Source: an uncultured Methanobrevibacter sp. (lineage in GTDB: Archaea; Methanobacteriota; Methanobacteria; Methanobacteriales; Methanobacteriaceae). From it: DNA of 64,000 nucleotides. The notes under the pieces are model-generated. The model made no database searches. It saw nothing but the letters and a program-made list of their open reading frames with translations, and had not been told where the DNA came from. The translations under genes and the position numbers were made by a program. Where the stretch lies: positions 1 to 64,000 of the forward strand of contig NZ_CACWVY010000011.1 of NCBI RefSeq assembly GCF_902764455.1, read 5' to 3'. Positions 55,211 through 64,000 of this stretch are shown here, one piece after another. Positions within the stretch are counted from its first letter, which is position 1, and each line of letters opens with the position of its first letter.

Positions 55211-58200
55211 TTAATTATCGCAGTTTTCTTAACAGTATCTTTACTGTATGTTGCTTGGTAAGTTACTTTTTTGCCAACTTTAAGCTTTTTGAGGATACTT
55301 GATTTAATGGTTACTTTTGCAACACCTTTTTTATCTGTTTTTGCAGTGTATTTCTTACCGTTAAATTTGAAGGTAATCTTTTTGTTTTTAAGGTATTTAC
55401 CGTTGACTTTACCCAAAGTTGCTTGTAAAGTAAGCTTTTTCGCAGACTTTTTAACAGTAACAGATTTGAGTGTTACCAAATGTTTTACTGTTAATGTTTT
55501 TACAACTGACTTACCTAAAGCAGTTATGTTCATCTTGTATGTTCCAGGAACATTTGTTACTTTAAACCTAGCAACACCATTTGATGTAGTTAAAGTTTTA
55601 AAGGTTTTTCCTTTAACAGTGATAACTACTTTAACCCCATCTGCAAGTTCACCGTCAGTTCCATACACTTTTATTGTGTAATATTTTCCATTTGCATATG
55701 TCACTTTAACATTTGAGGCAGTAATTACTGGGTCTATTGCCGGAGCAACTTTATTTAAAGTTCCATTTGTAGTGAATGATGAGTACTTACTGTCTCCAGA
55801 GTAGGTAATTGTATATGGATAATTTCCATCGCCTAAATCAGGAATGATGATATTTGCAGCACCTTTCACCACAGCAAAGTAATACTCTTTACCATTAATG
55901 GTTAATGTTACTGTTCCTGTTGCATCACCAGGTAAGCTGATTGCAACTGATCCATCCTCTGAAGGTTCATCCAATGGAGGAATAACAACTTGAGGTGTTG
56001 GTTTGACATCTTCAGGTTTAGTAGTATTGACATTCACATTACCATTGGTAACAAATGAAGAATATTTACCATCACCAGAATAAGTTATTGTGTAATCATA
56101 ATTACCATTTTCCAGTTCAGGCAATTTAACATTAACAACACCATCTTTAACATCAAAAATATAATCCTTACCACCAACAGTCAAAGTAACAGTACCAGTA
56201 GCATCAGAAGGTAAAGTAACAACAACATTACCCTCTTCTGAAACATTATCCAAAGAAGGAATATCAATTTCAGGCTCAACAGTTTCATTAATGTCAGTTG
56301 TATTTTCTGATGTTTGATTTTCAACAGATTGGTTCATATCAACATCAACAATTTCTCCGACTGCATCTCCAACAACTGCAAAGAGTTTTCCATCATCCAC
56401 TGCGTATGAATTATTATAATCTTTTCCATAAACAACTTTTGACAATTCACCATTGTTGTTAATTAATACATCACCTATTGTCCAAGCGGCGTGTGGAGTG
56501 TAAATATTTCCATTAATATCATAGAAAGTACCGTTAATTACTGCATAGTCACTTCCATAGGACTCATCCAACAGATTTTCAATCAGTTCGTCGTTTAATG
56601 TGTAATATTTACCATTTACAATTTTATAATCAACATTTTGGATAGCTCTATTGAACATTGCTGTTGAAGCACCCATTGTTCCTGTAATCTTATAACATTC
56701 ACCATTTACAAGAGCATATTCCACAGCACCTGCATTTTCACTAAACGTTTTATATCCACTACCTACAATACGATAATACTCATTATCATAAACATTGTAA
56801 TCAGAATAGCCAATTACGTCTGTAATTTCACCATCTTTTACTGCATAATAAATTCCATCATGCTCAATATATCCATTCGGATTGAATGGTACTGCAAGTG
56901 AAGCGAAAGAAGGATTTTCACTTGAAGTTATAATTACATAGCCAATATTATCTAAAGTGAATGTAGAAAAGGTATAATTGACATACGGGTCATCATAATA
57001 CTCAGCAAGATATTCATCATAAACGGATACTGTTTTCACATTCCAAGTTATTTTATCAAATGGGATGTTAATGACGGATTTGTTTGTAATTAATGCAAAT
57101 TGGTAAGTATCATGTTGTGGAGGAACAATAACACTAAATTCCACAGATTTAGAAGTATTTATGTAATTTACATTATCAAGATAGGTTATTTCCCATATAT
57201 GTTCTCCTTCACTTAAATCAGCAATAAAACTAATTTGAATGTGATTGGTGTCTTCATCGTCATACATTATGCTAAAATCATGATTATGTTTAACACCGTC
57301 AATGAAAAGAATTAAATTATCTTCGTTAGTATTTTCATCTAAATTATTAATGTCAATGATGTAATCCTCACCAACCATTATTTCAGATTCATAAGCCACA
57401 TCTAAATCTAAATTATTCCAAGCTTTAAATGCTGTTGTTTTAATTAATGGATTAAAATTATTGTCACCTTTGTAAAATACTTCAATTGTATTTTCACCAA
57501 TCTTGAAATCAAACAGCTCTTTAACAATCATTCCATCAATCAATTGCCCATCATAAGTTTCAGTGCCCATTTTTATTTCAACACCACCAGTTGCTTGAGG
57601 AATATTTATTGTTAATGTTGCAGTATCACCAATGACAGCATCATCCACATTAAGAGTGATTGTAGGATCTATTTTTGAAACAGTGAATGTTGTATTTTTA
57701 TCAATAGTTAATAAATCCTCATCAGCATATTTTACATTAACACGATATTTAGATGCATTCAAACCACTTACTTCTTTAGTTATTGTTTTAGCAGCTTTTT
57801 GTGTGAAAATTTGCTCATAACCATTTTCACCAGTCACTTTAATAGTAACATCAGCATTCAGATAACCTGAGTCAATGTTGACTTTAACACTGGCATTTTG
57901 GCCGTAATTGATGTCACCAACCTCAACAGATATGATTGAATTGATGTCTGATACGATAACGACCTTATTGGTCATGTTCTCATCAGTTATTGTGTTAATT
58001 GATGTGATGTAATGAGCACCCATTGCAAGCTCAGTGTTTAGAATAGCTAAGCCATCAACATCAGTTGTAACCATTGTATCTTTTCCATCGACATTAAATA
58101 CAATACGGGTGTTTTTAAGAGGATTTGCAGTTTCATCTAAAAATCTAGCCTTGAATTTTGTGTCGCTTCCATACTCAATAATCATGCTTTCAGCATGAAC

Positions 58201-61200
58201 ACTGTGGAAAATCAATAACTTGTTTGTAGTTGATTCATCTAAAAGTGAAACAGAAGAAACATTATATTCACCTACATCCAAATCAACATCTAAAACAGCA
58301 ATACCTTCGGAGTTTGTTCTGATCGGATATTCAGTTCCATTTACGATAAATGAAACATATTTGTTTGCAAGTATCTCACCATATTCATCGTAGAATTTTG
58401 CCTGGAACTTCTTGTCTGTTCCATAAACAATCTGAGTGTCAACTGCTTCAATCGGATAGATAGTGAATACTCTAAATGAGAATTCTTTTTCAGATGAAGT
58501 AAAGTAAGTGTTTCCAGAATAGACAAGTCTGATTTTGTGCTGACCAATACTTGGTTTTGCTAAAGTGTAGCTTGATCCAACATTGATTGTTCTTTTAAGT
58601 TCCCCGTCAACATAAATACTGACAGTACCAGTTGCACCTTCAGCCAAATTTGGTTTTATTAAAAGATTTTCATCTTTCAAAATGTTGGAGATGTTTAAAT
58701 TCAAATTGAAATTCTTTAGATTAACTGTAATCTCCTTTGCAATGTAGATGTCATTGTATTTATCATCACCTGTGTAGTTGATGATTGCATTGTGTGTTCC
58801 GGCACCCAAATCAGTTACGGTAAAGTTGAATGAACCGTTGACTACATCACCTGAGAAAATGTTATCGTTAATGTTTACAGTGATAACACCATTGGCATCG
58901 CCATTTAAAGTGATTGGAATTGTAATGTACTTTTCAGAATCAAAAGTGCTTTCCATGCTGAAATTGGAGTTCAGTTTATTTACATAAAATTCAACTGTTG
59001 TCTCATTATATGAGAAGTATTCATCACCAGAATATTCAATAGTCAAATAGTGTTTACCTCCATTAATGGCGTTATATTTGAAACCATCGCCAAGAGAAAT
59101 GTTTGCTAGGCTAATGTTATCTAATAACAGATGAATGTTTCCAGTTGCACCATTTGGTAGTGTTGGTTTTAAAATTACATTATCTGACCAGTTGATTTCA
59201 GGAATGTCAATGCTGATTGGGGAATCCTTGTAACTGACCCAAATATAATCTGACTCATTCAGTGAATCATACCTGTCATCACCTGAATATTTTATAATAT
59301 ACTCAATCCATCCACCTTCAAGATTTGGAATAGTGAAATTCACTTCTCCATTGATTAATTGGCCGGTGAAATTATAATTACCTTTCCATACATCATTATT
59401 ATTATCATCCAAATCCCAGTATCCAAATGAGATGTTGACATTGCCTGTTGCATCCTCATCGAAAACCAGACTTATATTTGCATTTTTACCAGCACCACTA
59501 TCATCAATATAATAATCTGGAGTTAATTTATAAATTGTTAATTTAGTTGTATTTTCACAACTTGCAAAGTACTCATCACCATTATAAATTATTTTAATAG
59601 TATAATTTCCAACTTTTAACCCTTCTAATTCAATTTCACCCCCAACAGTAACATTTTTGATAAAAGTATCATTAGTATAAATACTAATTATACCTATTGC
59701 TCCAGAAGTAAGATTATAATCAATTGAAGCTATTTCACCAATGAAAACATTTTCTGAATAAATTACAAGATTTGTTTTTGATTTTATATTCAAATTAGTT
59801 AAAACTTTGCAAAATGAATTAAAATAATTATCCCCAGAATATTTTATTGTAACATTATACTTTCCCTCAAATAAATCATAAATACTAATTAAAACAAATC
59901 CATTTTCAATCTTCTCATTATATTTTTCATTATTTACCATAAGAGTTATATTTCCAGTAGCATCTTTATTTAAATAAAAGTAAAAACTAGTATTTCCAGC
60001 GATATCAATATGTGAAATAGATAAATTTAAATTAAGTTTATTCACTTTTATTATTGATTCATTTATGCTACTGGCATAATAATTATCTCCATTATAAATA
60101 ACTTTAATTGAATGATTACCTATGCTTAAATTATTAATGTCTATCATTTCATTTACAGGAATATTATTTATTAATACATCATCAATATATACGCTAATGT
60201 TTCCTGTAGCATTAGGTATAACTTCTGTTTTTAATTTAAGAATTTCACCAAAATCAATCATTTCAGGAAAATATGCATTTATAAAGGATTTATGAAATAT
60301 TTGGCATTTATCATTCACATAAGAATAATTACAATTAATAACTTGAACATATTTTATCCAAAAAATATCACTTTTCTTGTTATTTACAAATAAAGAATCA
60401 ATAACTTTATTGTTTTTTCCTTCACCAAGAATACCATTAGAGTTATTAGTGAAATTACAATTTGATATGCTACTATTATCACTATAACAATAAATACCAC
60501 CACCACTACGGTTTGCAGTGTTATCGACAAAATTACAATTAAAAATAGTGCCATTAAAACAGCGGTCATAAGAAGAATAATGATCCAGATAAGACCAATA
60601 AATTGCTCCACCATCATAATTTGCAGAATTATTAACAAAAATGCAATTAAAAACAAAACCATTATCAGATAACCAACAAATAGCTCCCGCAAATTTTGCA
60701 AAGTTGTTCACAAAACTACAATTAAAAACAACCCCTTTGCTTCCAGACCAGTAAACAGCACCACCATAAACATAATCTGAAAGATTATAATCAACAGAAT
60801 TATTCACAAAACTACAATTAAACACAGTTCCATTAGCACCACTCCAAGCTATTGCACCACCCGCAAATTTATCAAAGTTATTAATAAACTTACAATTAAA
60901 AACTGTCCCGTTAGCACCTCGCCAAGATATTGCACTTCCAGAATTATTTTTAAAAATACTATTAGAAACAACACCATTATCGCCACTATAACAAAAAATA
61001 GCACCACCATTTATCGCATAATTTTCCGTGAAAATGCAATTAAAAATAATTCCTTTGATTTTATACAAATAAATAGCACCACCGCGATCTGCAGAATTAT
61101 TCACAAAACTACAATTAGAAATTAATCCATAATAATGCCCCCAATAAATAGCACCACCCTCACTAGATGAACAATTAACAAAAGTACACCCAGTTAGAAT

Positions 61201-61668
61201 ACATGTATAACTATTACAATAAATAGCACCACCCTCGTCTGAAGAAAAACAATTAAAAAAAGAAATATTATTCAGAGTGACATTTTTATAATTAATTCTA
61301 AAACCACTTGCATTATTATTTCCATTTATTGAAAAACCTTTACCATTTATTGTAATTGATTTAGAAATTTTTATGCCATATTTATAATCTGAATCAACAG
61401 TACAATTATAAACATAATTTCTAGTTAAATTCAACTCATCATTAGCATTATCTATTTCATTTGCCAAATCTGTAAATGTTCCTGATGACACACCCAATTC
61501 ATCATCACTTTGATTTTCAACTTCAAGCAAATCAACATCTTGACTTTCCATTATCACTTGATTTTCACTTGCCACCGTTGTTTCATTTACATCACTAGCA
61601 CATACACTAGCAACACTAAACAAGCAAATAATCAAACAAATGAATATTAAACTCTTTTTATATCTCAA
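55204..61668 (-). CDS. Adhesin-like giant secreted protein, complete
   Basis: A 2154-residue surface protein. GGAGG seven bases before TTG 61668 decides the start; an ATG at 61713 upstream has no such site. The protein begins with a signal (RYKKSLIFICLIICLFSVAS), then about 350 residues of parallel beta-helix turns (NCSFVNNSADRGGAIYLYK type). About twelve Ig-like domains follow (GNHSIKVIYNGDNYYASS type; later NGEYPI.. and VYGTDKKFQ types). A region of short Y-X-X-NG-X-X-Y repeats lies at about 1640-1800, then two more Ig-like domains, and a basic C-terminal beta module (KKITFKFNGKKYTAKTDKKG). No transmembrane anchor is seen, so non-covalent wall attachment is likely. Its terminator overlaps the stop. 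Confidence 0.9.
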   Translation of the reverse strand: MRYKKSLIFICLIICLFSVASVCASDVNETTVASENQVIMESQDVDLLEVENQSDDELGVSSGTFTDLANEIDNANDELNLTRNYVYNCTVDSDYKYGIKISKSITINGKGFSINGNNNASGFRINYKNVTLNNISFFNCFSSDEGGAIYCNSYTCILTGCTFVNCSSSEGGAIYWGHYYGLISNCSFVNNSADRGGAIYLYKIKGIIFNCIFTENYAINGGAIFCYSGDNGVVSNSIFKNNSGSAISWRGANGTVFNCKFINNFDKFAGGAIAWSGANGTVFNCSFVNNSVDYNLSDYVYGGAVYWSGSKGVVFNCSFVNNFAKFAGAICWLSDNGFVFNCIFVNNSANYDGGAIYWSYLDHYSSYDRCFNGTIFNCNFVDNTANRSGGGIYCYSDNSSISNCNFTNNSNGILGEGKNNKVIDSLFVNNKKSDIFWIKYVQVINCNYSYVNDKCQIFHKSFINAYFPEMIDFGEILKLKTEVIPNATGNISVYIDDVLINNIPVNEMIDINNLSIGNHSIKVIYNGDNYYASSINESIIKVNKLNLNLSISHIDIAGNTSFYFYLNKDATGNITLMVNNEKYNEKIENGFVLISIYDLFEGKYNVTIKYSGDNYFNSFCKVLTNLNIKSKTNLVIYSENVFIGEIASIDYNLTSGAIGIISIYTNDTFIKNVTVGGEIELEGLKVGNYTIKIIYNGDEYFASCENTTKLTIYKLTPDYYIDDSGAGKNANISLVFDEDATGNVNISFGYWDLDDNNNDVWKGNYNFTGQLINGEVNFTIPNLEGGWIEYIIKYSGDDRYDSLNESDYIWVSYKDSPISIDIPEINWSDNVILKPTLPNGATGNIHLLLDNISLANISLGDGFKYNAINGGKHYLTIEYSGDEYFSYNETTVEFYVNKLNSNFSMESTFDSEKYITIPITLNGDANGVITVNINDNIFSGDVVNGSFNFTVTDLGAGTHNAIINYTGDDKYNDIYIAKEITVNLKNFNLNLNISNILKDENLLIKPNLAEGATGTVSIYVDGELKRTINVGSSYTLAKPSIGQHKIRLVYSGNTYFTSSEKEFSFRVFTIYPIEAVDTQIVYGTDKKFQAKFYDEYGEILANKYVSFIVNGTEYPIRTNSEGIAVLDVDLDVGEYNVSSVSLLDESTTNKLLIFHSVHAESMIIEYGSDTKFKARFLDETANPLKNTRIVFNVDGKDTMVTTDVDGLAILNTELAMGAHYITSINTITDENMTNKVVIVSDINSIISVEVGDINYGQNASVKVNIDSGYLNADVTIKVTGENGYEQIFTQKAAKTITKEVSGLNASKYRVNVKYADEDLLTIDKNTTFTVSKIDPTITLNVDDAVIGDTATLTINIPQATGGVEIKMGTETYDGQLIDGMIVKELFDFKIGENTIEVFYKGDNNFNPLIKTTAFKAWNNLDLDVAYESEIMVGEDYIIDINNLDENTNEDNLILFIDGVKHNHDFSIMYDDEDTNHIQISFIADLSEGEHIWEITYLDNVNYINTSKSVEFSVIVPPQHDTYQFALITNKSVINIPFDKITWNVKTVSVYDEYLAEYYDDPYVNYTFSTFTLDNIGYVIITSSENPSFASLAVPFNPNGYIEHDGIYYAVKDGEITDVIGYSDYNVYDNEYYRIVGSGYKTFSENAGAVEYALVNGECYKITGTMGASTAMFNRAIQNVDYKIVNGKYYTLNDELIENLLDESYGSDYAVINGTFYDINGNIYTPHAAWTIGDVLINNNGELSKVVYGKDYNNSYAVDDGKLFAVVGDAVGEIVDVDMNQSVENQTSENTTDINETVEPEIDIPSLDNVSEEGNVVVTLPSDATGTVTLTVGGKDYIFDVKDGVVNVKLPELENGNYDYTITYSGDGKYSSFVTNGNVNVNTTKPEDVKPTPQVVIPPLDEPSEDGSVAISLPGDATGTVTLTINGKEYYFAVVKGAANIIIPDLGDGNYPYTITYSGDSKYSSFTTNGTLNKVAPAIDPVITASNVKVTYANGKYYTIKVYGTDGELADGVKVVITVKGKTFKTLTTSNGVARFKVTNVPGTYKMNITALGKSVVKTLTVKHLVTLKSVTVKKSAKKLTLQATLGKVNGKYLKNKKITFKFNGKKYTAKTDKKGVAKVTIKSSILKKLKVGKKVTYQATYSKDTVKKTAIIKK

Positions 61669-61730
61669 AATCTTTCCTCCAAAATATTTATTTATTGATA
61701 TAAATTTATTCACAACATTGTATTAATATT

Positions 61731-61772
61731 TATGGTCGTAGATAAGTATTTGAATTCTTAATTATATGGTCG
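61731..61772. promoter_or_regulatory. Direct repeat TATGGTCG upstream of the complete adhesin gene
   Basis: The 8-mer occurs at 61731-61738 and 61765-61772, 34 bases apart, 63-104 bases before TTG 61668. A spacing of about three helical turns would suit a regulator, but the motif is short. Confidence 0.25.
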
Positions 61773-61879
61773 ATTATATTGTCAGATAAATCAATAATTA
61801 TGAAAATAATTAAGCATTTATGCAACCAAACAGGAGAGCCTATAAAAATAGATATATTCCTGATGACAAATTATACGAA

Positions 61880-61917
61880 AAAATAAAAAAATAGTAGTAG
61901 ATGCAGATTGCACCTAC
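61880..61917 (-). terminator. Terminator of the adhesin gene at the window end
   Basis: GTAGGTGC and GCATCTAC (61910-61917, 61897-61904) form an 8-bp stem with one G-T pair around five bases, followed on the minus strand by two T-runs. Confidence 0.65.
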
Positions 61918-61930
61918 ATTTCAATTTTAG

Positions 61931-64000
61931 TTATGGCCATACTGTAGCTTTAATTTTGTAAGCATTTAAAACATCATTATAACTTATAGACCTTGACCAC
62001 CAGTTTCCATCAACAGTTACAGATACTTGTTTACCTGAAGAAATACAAACAACATATTTTGCTTTAAAATCAGTCAATGGTTTTCCATTCTTATAAACAA
62101 GTATTTGTAACTTTGCATTTTTTCCACCATAATACAAATTGCTAATAAACTTACGTGTTGTGACTTTATAGATTCCATAAGATTTGCTAATTTTTTGATT
62201 AAGTTTTGTTGGAACTACGACTGTAAATGATGTTGTTTTTTTCTTTTTTGCTGATTTAACTGTTATTTTGAATTTTGTAGAACTACTGTAGATATCTTTG
62301 GTTCCAGCATAAGATGCTTTACACGTATATGTTTTTGCTTCTTTTGGTGCATTGATAGTTAATTTTGCAACACCATTTTTGATTTTTGCTTTGTAAGTTT
62401 TACCATTGACTTTAAACTTAATTACACCCGAAGTGAGTTTTTTTGTTCCCATTTTATAGTATACATTTGCTTTTAATGTGATTTTTGCTCCAGGTTTAAC
62501 TTTAGACATGTCGGAAACTATTACATCACAATCATATTTTATGACATCAACCAAGAATTTGCAGGAAGAAGGTTCATGAATATTGTCACCTTTAAAAGTT
62601 GCAGTAGCCCAATATTGCTTATATTTGGCTGGAACTTTAAATGTTACTTTACCAACCCCATTTTTCATATTGACATTATATGTATTGCCATTGAATTTCA
62701 CGGTCACTACGCCATTTACATCAGGATCTTCCTTTTTATTTTCATATAAAAATAGATATGTTGTTTCTTTAGAATTTTTAAATGCATATACATCATTTAC
62801 ATGAAGCTCAGTAGGAACTTTTTTTATAATAACAGATGATTGGGCAATGATTGTGTCGTTTTGATTCATAATTTTTAATGAATATGTGCCAACATCTTTT
62901 AATTCAGATGTGGAAATAGAATTAGAATAAATATCATATGTATAATTCTCATTAAAATATCTGGAATTGTCCAAAACGATGGTTTTAATTAATATGGATT
63001 CTTTGTATATCTTTAAAGACCCTTTAAAGAAACCATTCCAACCATAATTAATGGTTTTGTCAGTTCCGTAATATGTTGTTAAAGAATCAATGTGCATATC
63101 TTCATATTCATTATCAACATAAATAGGATGAATAATAATTCTGTTTGTACTGACAATTCCACAATATCGAGTTGTGATTGTATAATTTCCCGCTTTTAAA
63201 TGTGTTTTAAAACTTGCATAACCTTCTTCATCAGTTACACTATCATATGTTTTATCATCAAAGATAAAAGTAACCGTCAAATTAGATGTGAATATATTAT
63301 TTTCATTAGCGGCTCGTACTTTATATTCTATTAAATCTTTATAATCAGTTATTAAATCATCAACTTTGATTATTCTTTTTAAAATAGTTATTTCTTTTTC
63401 TAAAACTTCTCCCGTATAAGGATTTTTTAATGAAATATTATTGGTGCCGAATGGAACAAAAGTATAACCATGAACCCAAGATCCTTCATCAAAATATTCT
63501 AATGGGATTCGCATACCCCCGTCAACATAATATTTTTGTTTTTCTTTAAGAAGAATTGACGATTTATAACATATCCTAATAGTTTTTGTGCACGGAACAT
63601 ACTTGGACGATTTACCATTGTAAACAAAAACAATATCATGATAAGAATTGGGTGTGAAATTTAAAACAATATTACCGCTAGTAGCATTAAATTGATTAGT
63701 CGTATCATTATCAATATAATAATTAAATTGTTCATTTTTAATTAACCCATTTAATTCATTTAACAATTTAACATTTATCGATCCATAAACGGCACCATCA
63801 TAAGTCGTTATTGAAAATTTTGATTTTGAAGGACCAGAATTAGTTAAAGTACATTTACCTAATGTTGGCTTAAAGAAATAAACTGTTTTAAGACAAGTTG
63901 CATATTTCCCATTAGTGGAATAAGCTAATAGCAATGTATGTGCAGCATCAGATTCCAGACTAGTTGGAATGCCAATGGAATTACCTGAAAGTGTTTTTTG
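61931..64000 (-). CDS. Adhesin-like protein, C-terminal part (5' end outside window)
   Basis: The frame is open from base 64000 to the stop at 61931 (690 codons); the N-terminus lies beyond the window. Visible are Ig-like beta domains (IPTSLESDAAHTLLLAYSTN, YGTDKTINYGWNGFFKGSL, ATFKGDNIHEPSSCKFLV, KLTSGVIKFKVNGKTYKAKI). The last one matches the wall-region modules of other Methanobrevibacter surface proteins. A distinct C-terminal domain of about 95 residues follows (TKLNQKISKSYGIYKVTT, then GNWWSRSISYNDVLNAYKI). The end domain could be the wall-binding unit. Its terminator lies 14 bases on. Confidence 0.85.
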   Translation of the reverse strand, partial: QKTLSGNSIGIPTSLESDAAHTLLLAYSTNGKYATCLKTVYFFKPTLGKCTLTNSGPSKSKFSITTYDGAVYGSINVKLLNELNGLIKNEQFNYYIDNDTTNQFNATSGNIVLNFTPNSYHDIVFVYNGKSSKYVPCTKTIRICYKSSILLKEKQKYYVDGGMRIPLEYFDEGSWVHGYTFVPFGTNNISLKNPYTGEVLEKEITILKRIIKVDDLITDYKDLIEYKVRAANENNIFTSNLTVTFIFDDKTYDSVTDEEGYASFKTHLKAGNYTITTRYCGIVSTNRIIIHPIYVDNEYEDMHIDSLTTYYGTDKTINYGWNGFFKGSLKIYKESILIKTIVLDNSRYFNENYTYDIYSNSISTSELKDVGTYSLKIMNQNDTIIAQSSVIIKKVPTELHVNDVYAFKNSKETTYLFLYENKKEDPDVNGVVTVKFNGNTYNVNMKNGVGKVTFKVPAKYKQYWATATFKGDNIHEPSSCKFLVDVIKYDCDVIVSDMSKVKPGAKITLKANVYYKMGTKKLTSGVIKFKVNGKTYKAKIKNGVAKLTINAPKEAKTYTCKASYAGTKDIYSSSTKFKITVKSAKKKKTTSFTVVVPTKLNQKISKSYGIYKVTTRKFISNLYYGGKNAKLQILVYKNGKPLTDFKAKYVVCISSGKQVSVTVDGNWWSRSISYNDVLNAYKIKATVWP

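Noticed and set aside
61800-61895. Small plus-strand ORF (MKIIKHLCNQ) between two adhesin genes
   Set aside because: It has only about 28 codons, no ribosome site, and ends inside the terminator of the opposite strand.

Overview
The window looks like a mesophilic methanogenic archaeon of the Methanobacteriales, most probably Methanobrevibacter. The evidence is a very AT-rich sequence and a methanogen-specific gene set: comA, Hdr-like subunits, MtxX/Mmp4, cyclic 2,3-diphosphoglycerate synthetase, UPF0058, UPF0280, DUF1890 and DUF2124. A Mur-type ligase suggests pseudomurein, GGGP synthase indicates archaeal lipids, Mre11-Rad50-HerA-NurA is the archaeal end-resection set, and three giant secreted adhesin-like proteins are typical of gut Methanobrevibacter. 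No IS element, integrase, CRISPR array or rRNA was seen.

Layout. 1-7236 (-) is the first 2412 codons of an adhesin-like gene (beta-helix repeats, then Big_2-like domains) that continues beyond the window. 7496-13387 (-) is a tight operon comA > COG1900/DUF39-ferredoxin > hdrC-like > hdrB-like > hdrA-MvhD fusion. It reads as a coenzyme M biosynthesis module with its own heterodisulfide-reductase-like electron supply. 13.5-21.1 kb holds UPF0058, UPF0280 divergent from cpgS, a winged-helix regulator, the mtxX-uppS-tatD run and a pair of pilin-like genes with class III signal peptides. 21.1-28.9 kb holds cbiF/cobM, a corrinoid-type methionine synthase with DUF1894 and DUF1890, a polytopic membrane protein, tRNA-Ala(GGC), DUF354, hypBA and an iron-sulfur aldo-keto reductase.

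28.8-48.6 kb is rich in DNA repair genes: an MrfA/Hrq1-type helicase with a C-terminal TPR extension, a UvrD-like helicase paired with an Fe-S PD-(D/E)XK nuclease, a TIR-like protein, rad50-mre11 and herA-nurA. DUF169, a MobA-like transferase, a secreted protein, a Mur-type ligase and a GT-C glycosyltransferase are interspersed. 48.7-54.1 kb holds GGGP synthase, ribosomal protein L40e (too short for most ORF callers), DUF2124, tsr3, a membrane-anchored protein, nadM, moaE, a molbindin with a broken tandem copy, and trmO.

54.1-64.0 kb is a second surface-protein region. It has a 5'-truncated Ig-like gene, a complete 2154-residue adhesin-like gene that probably starts at TTG, and the 3' part of a third one running off the window end.

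The strongest candidates for undescribed biology are the dedicated Hdr-like complex in the comA operon (MvhD-like tail without cysteines, altered HdrB cluster site), the TIR-like gene beside rad50-mre11, and the helicase-TPR fusion. All functions are inferred by reading protein motifs; no database search was run.
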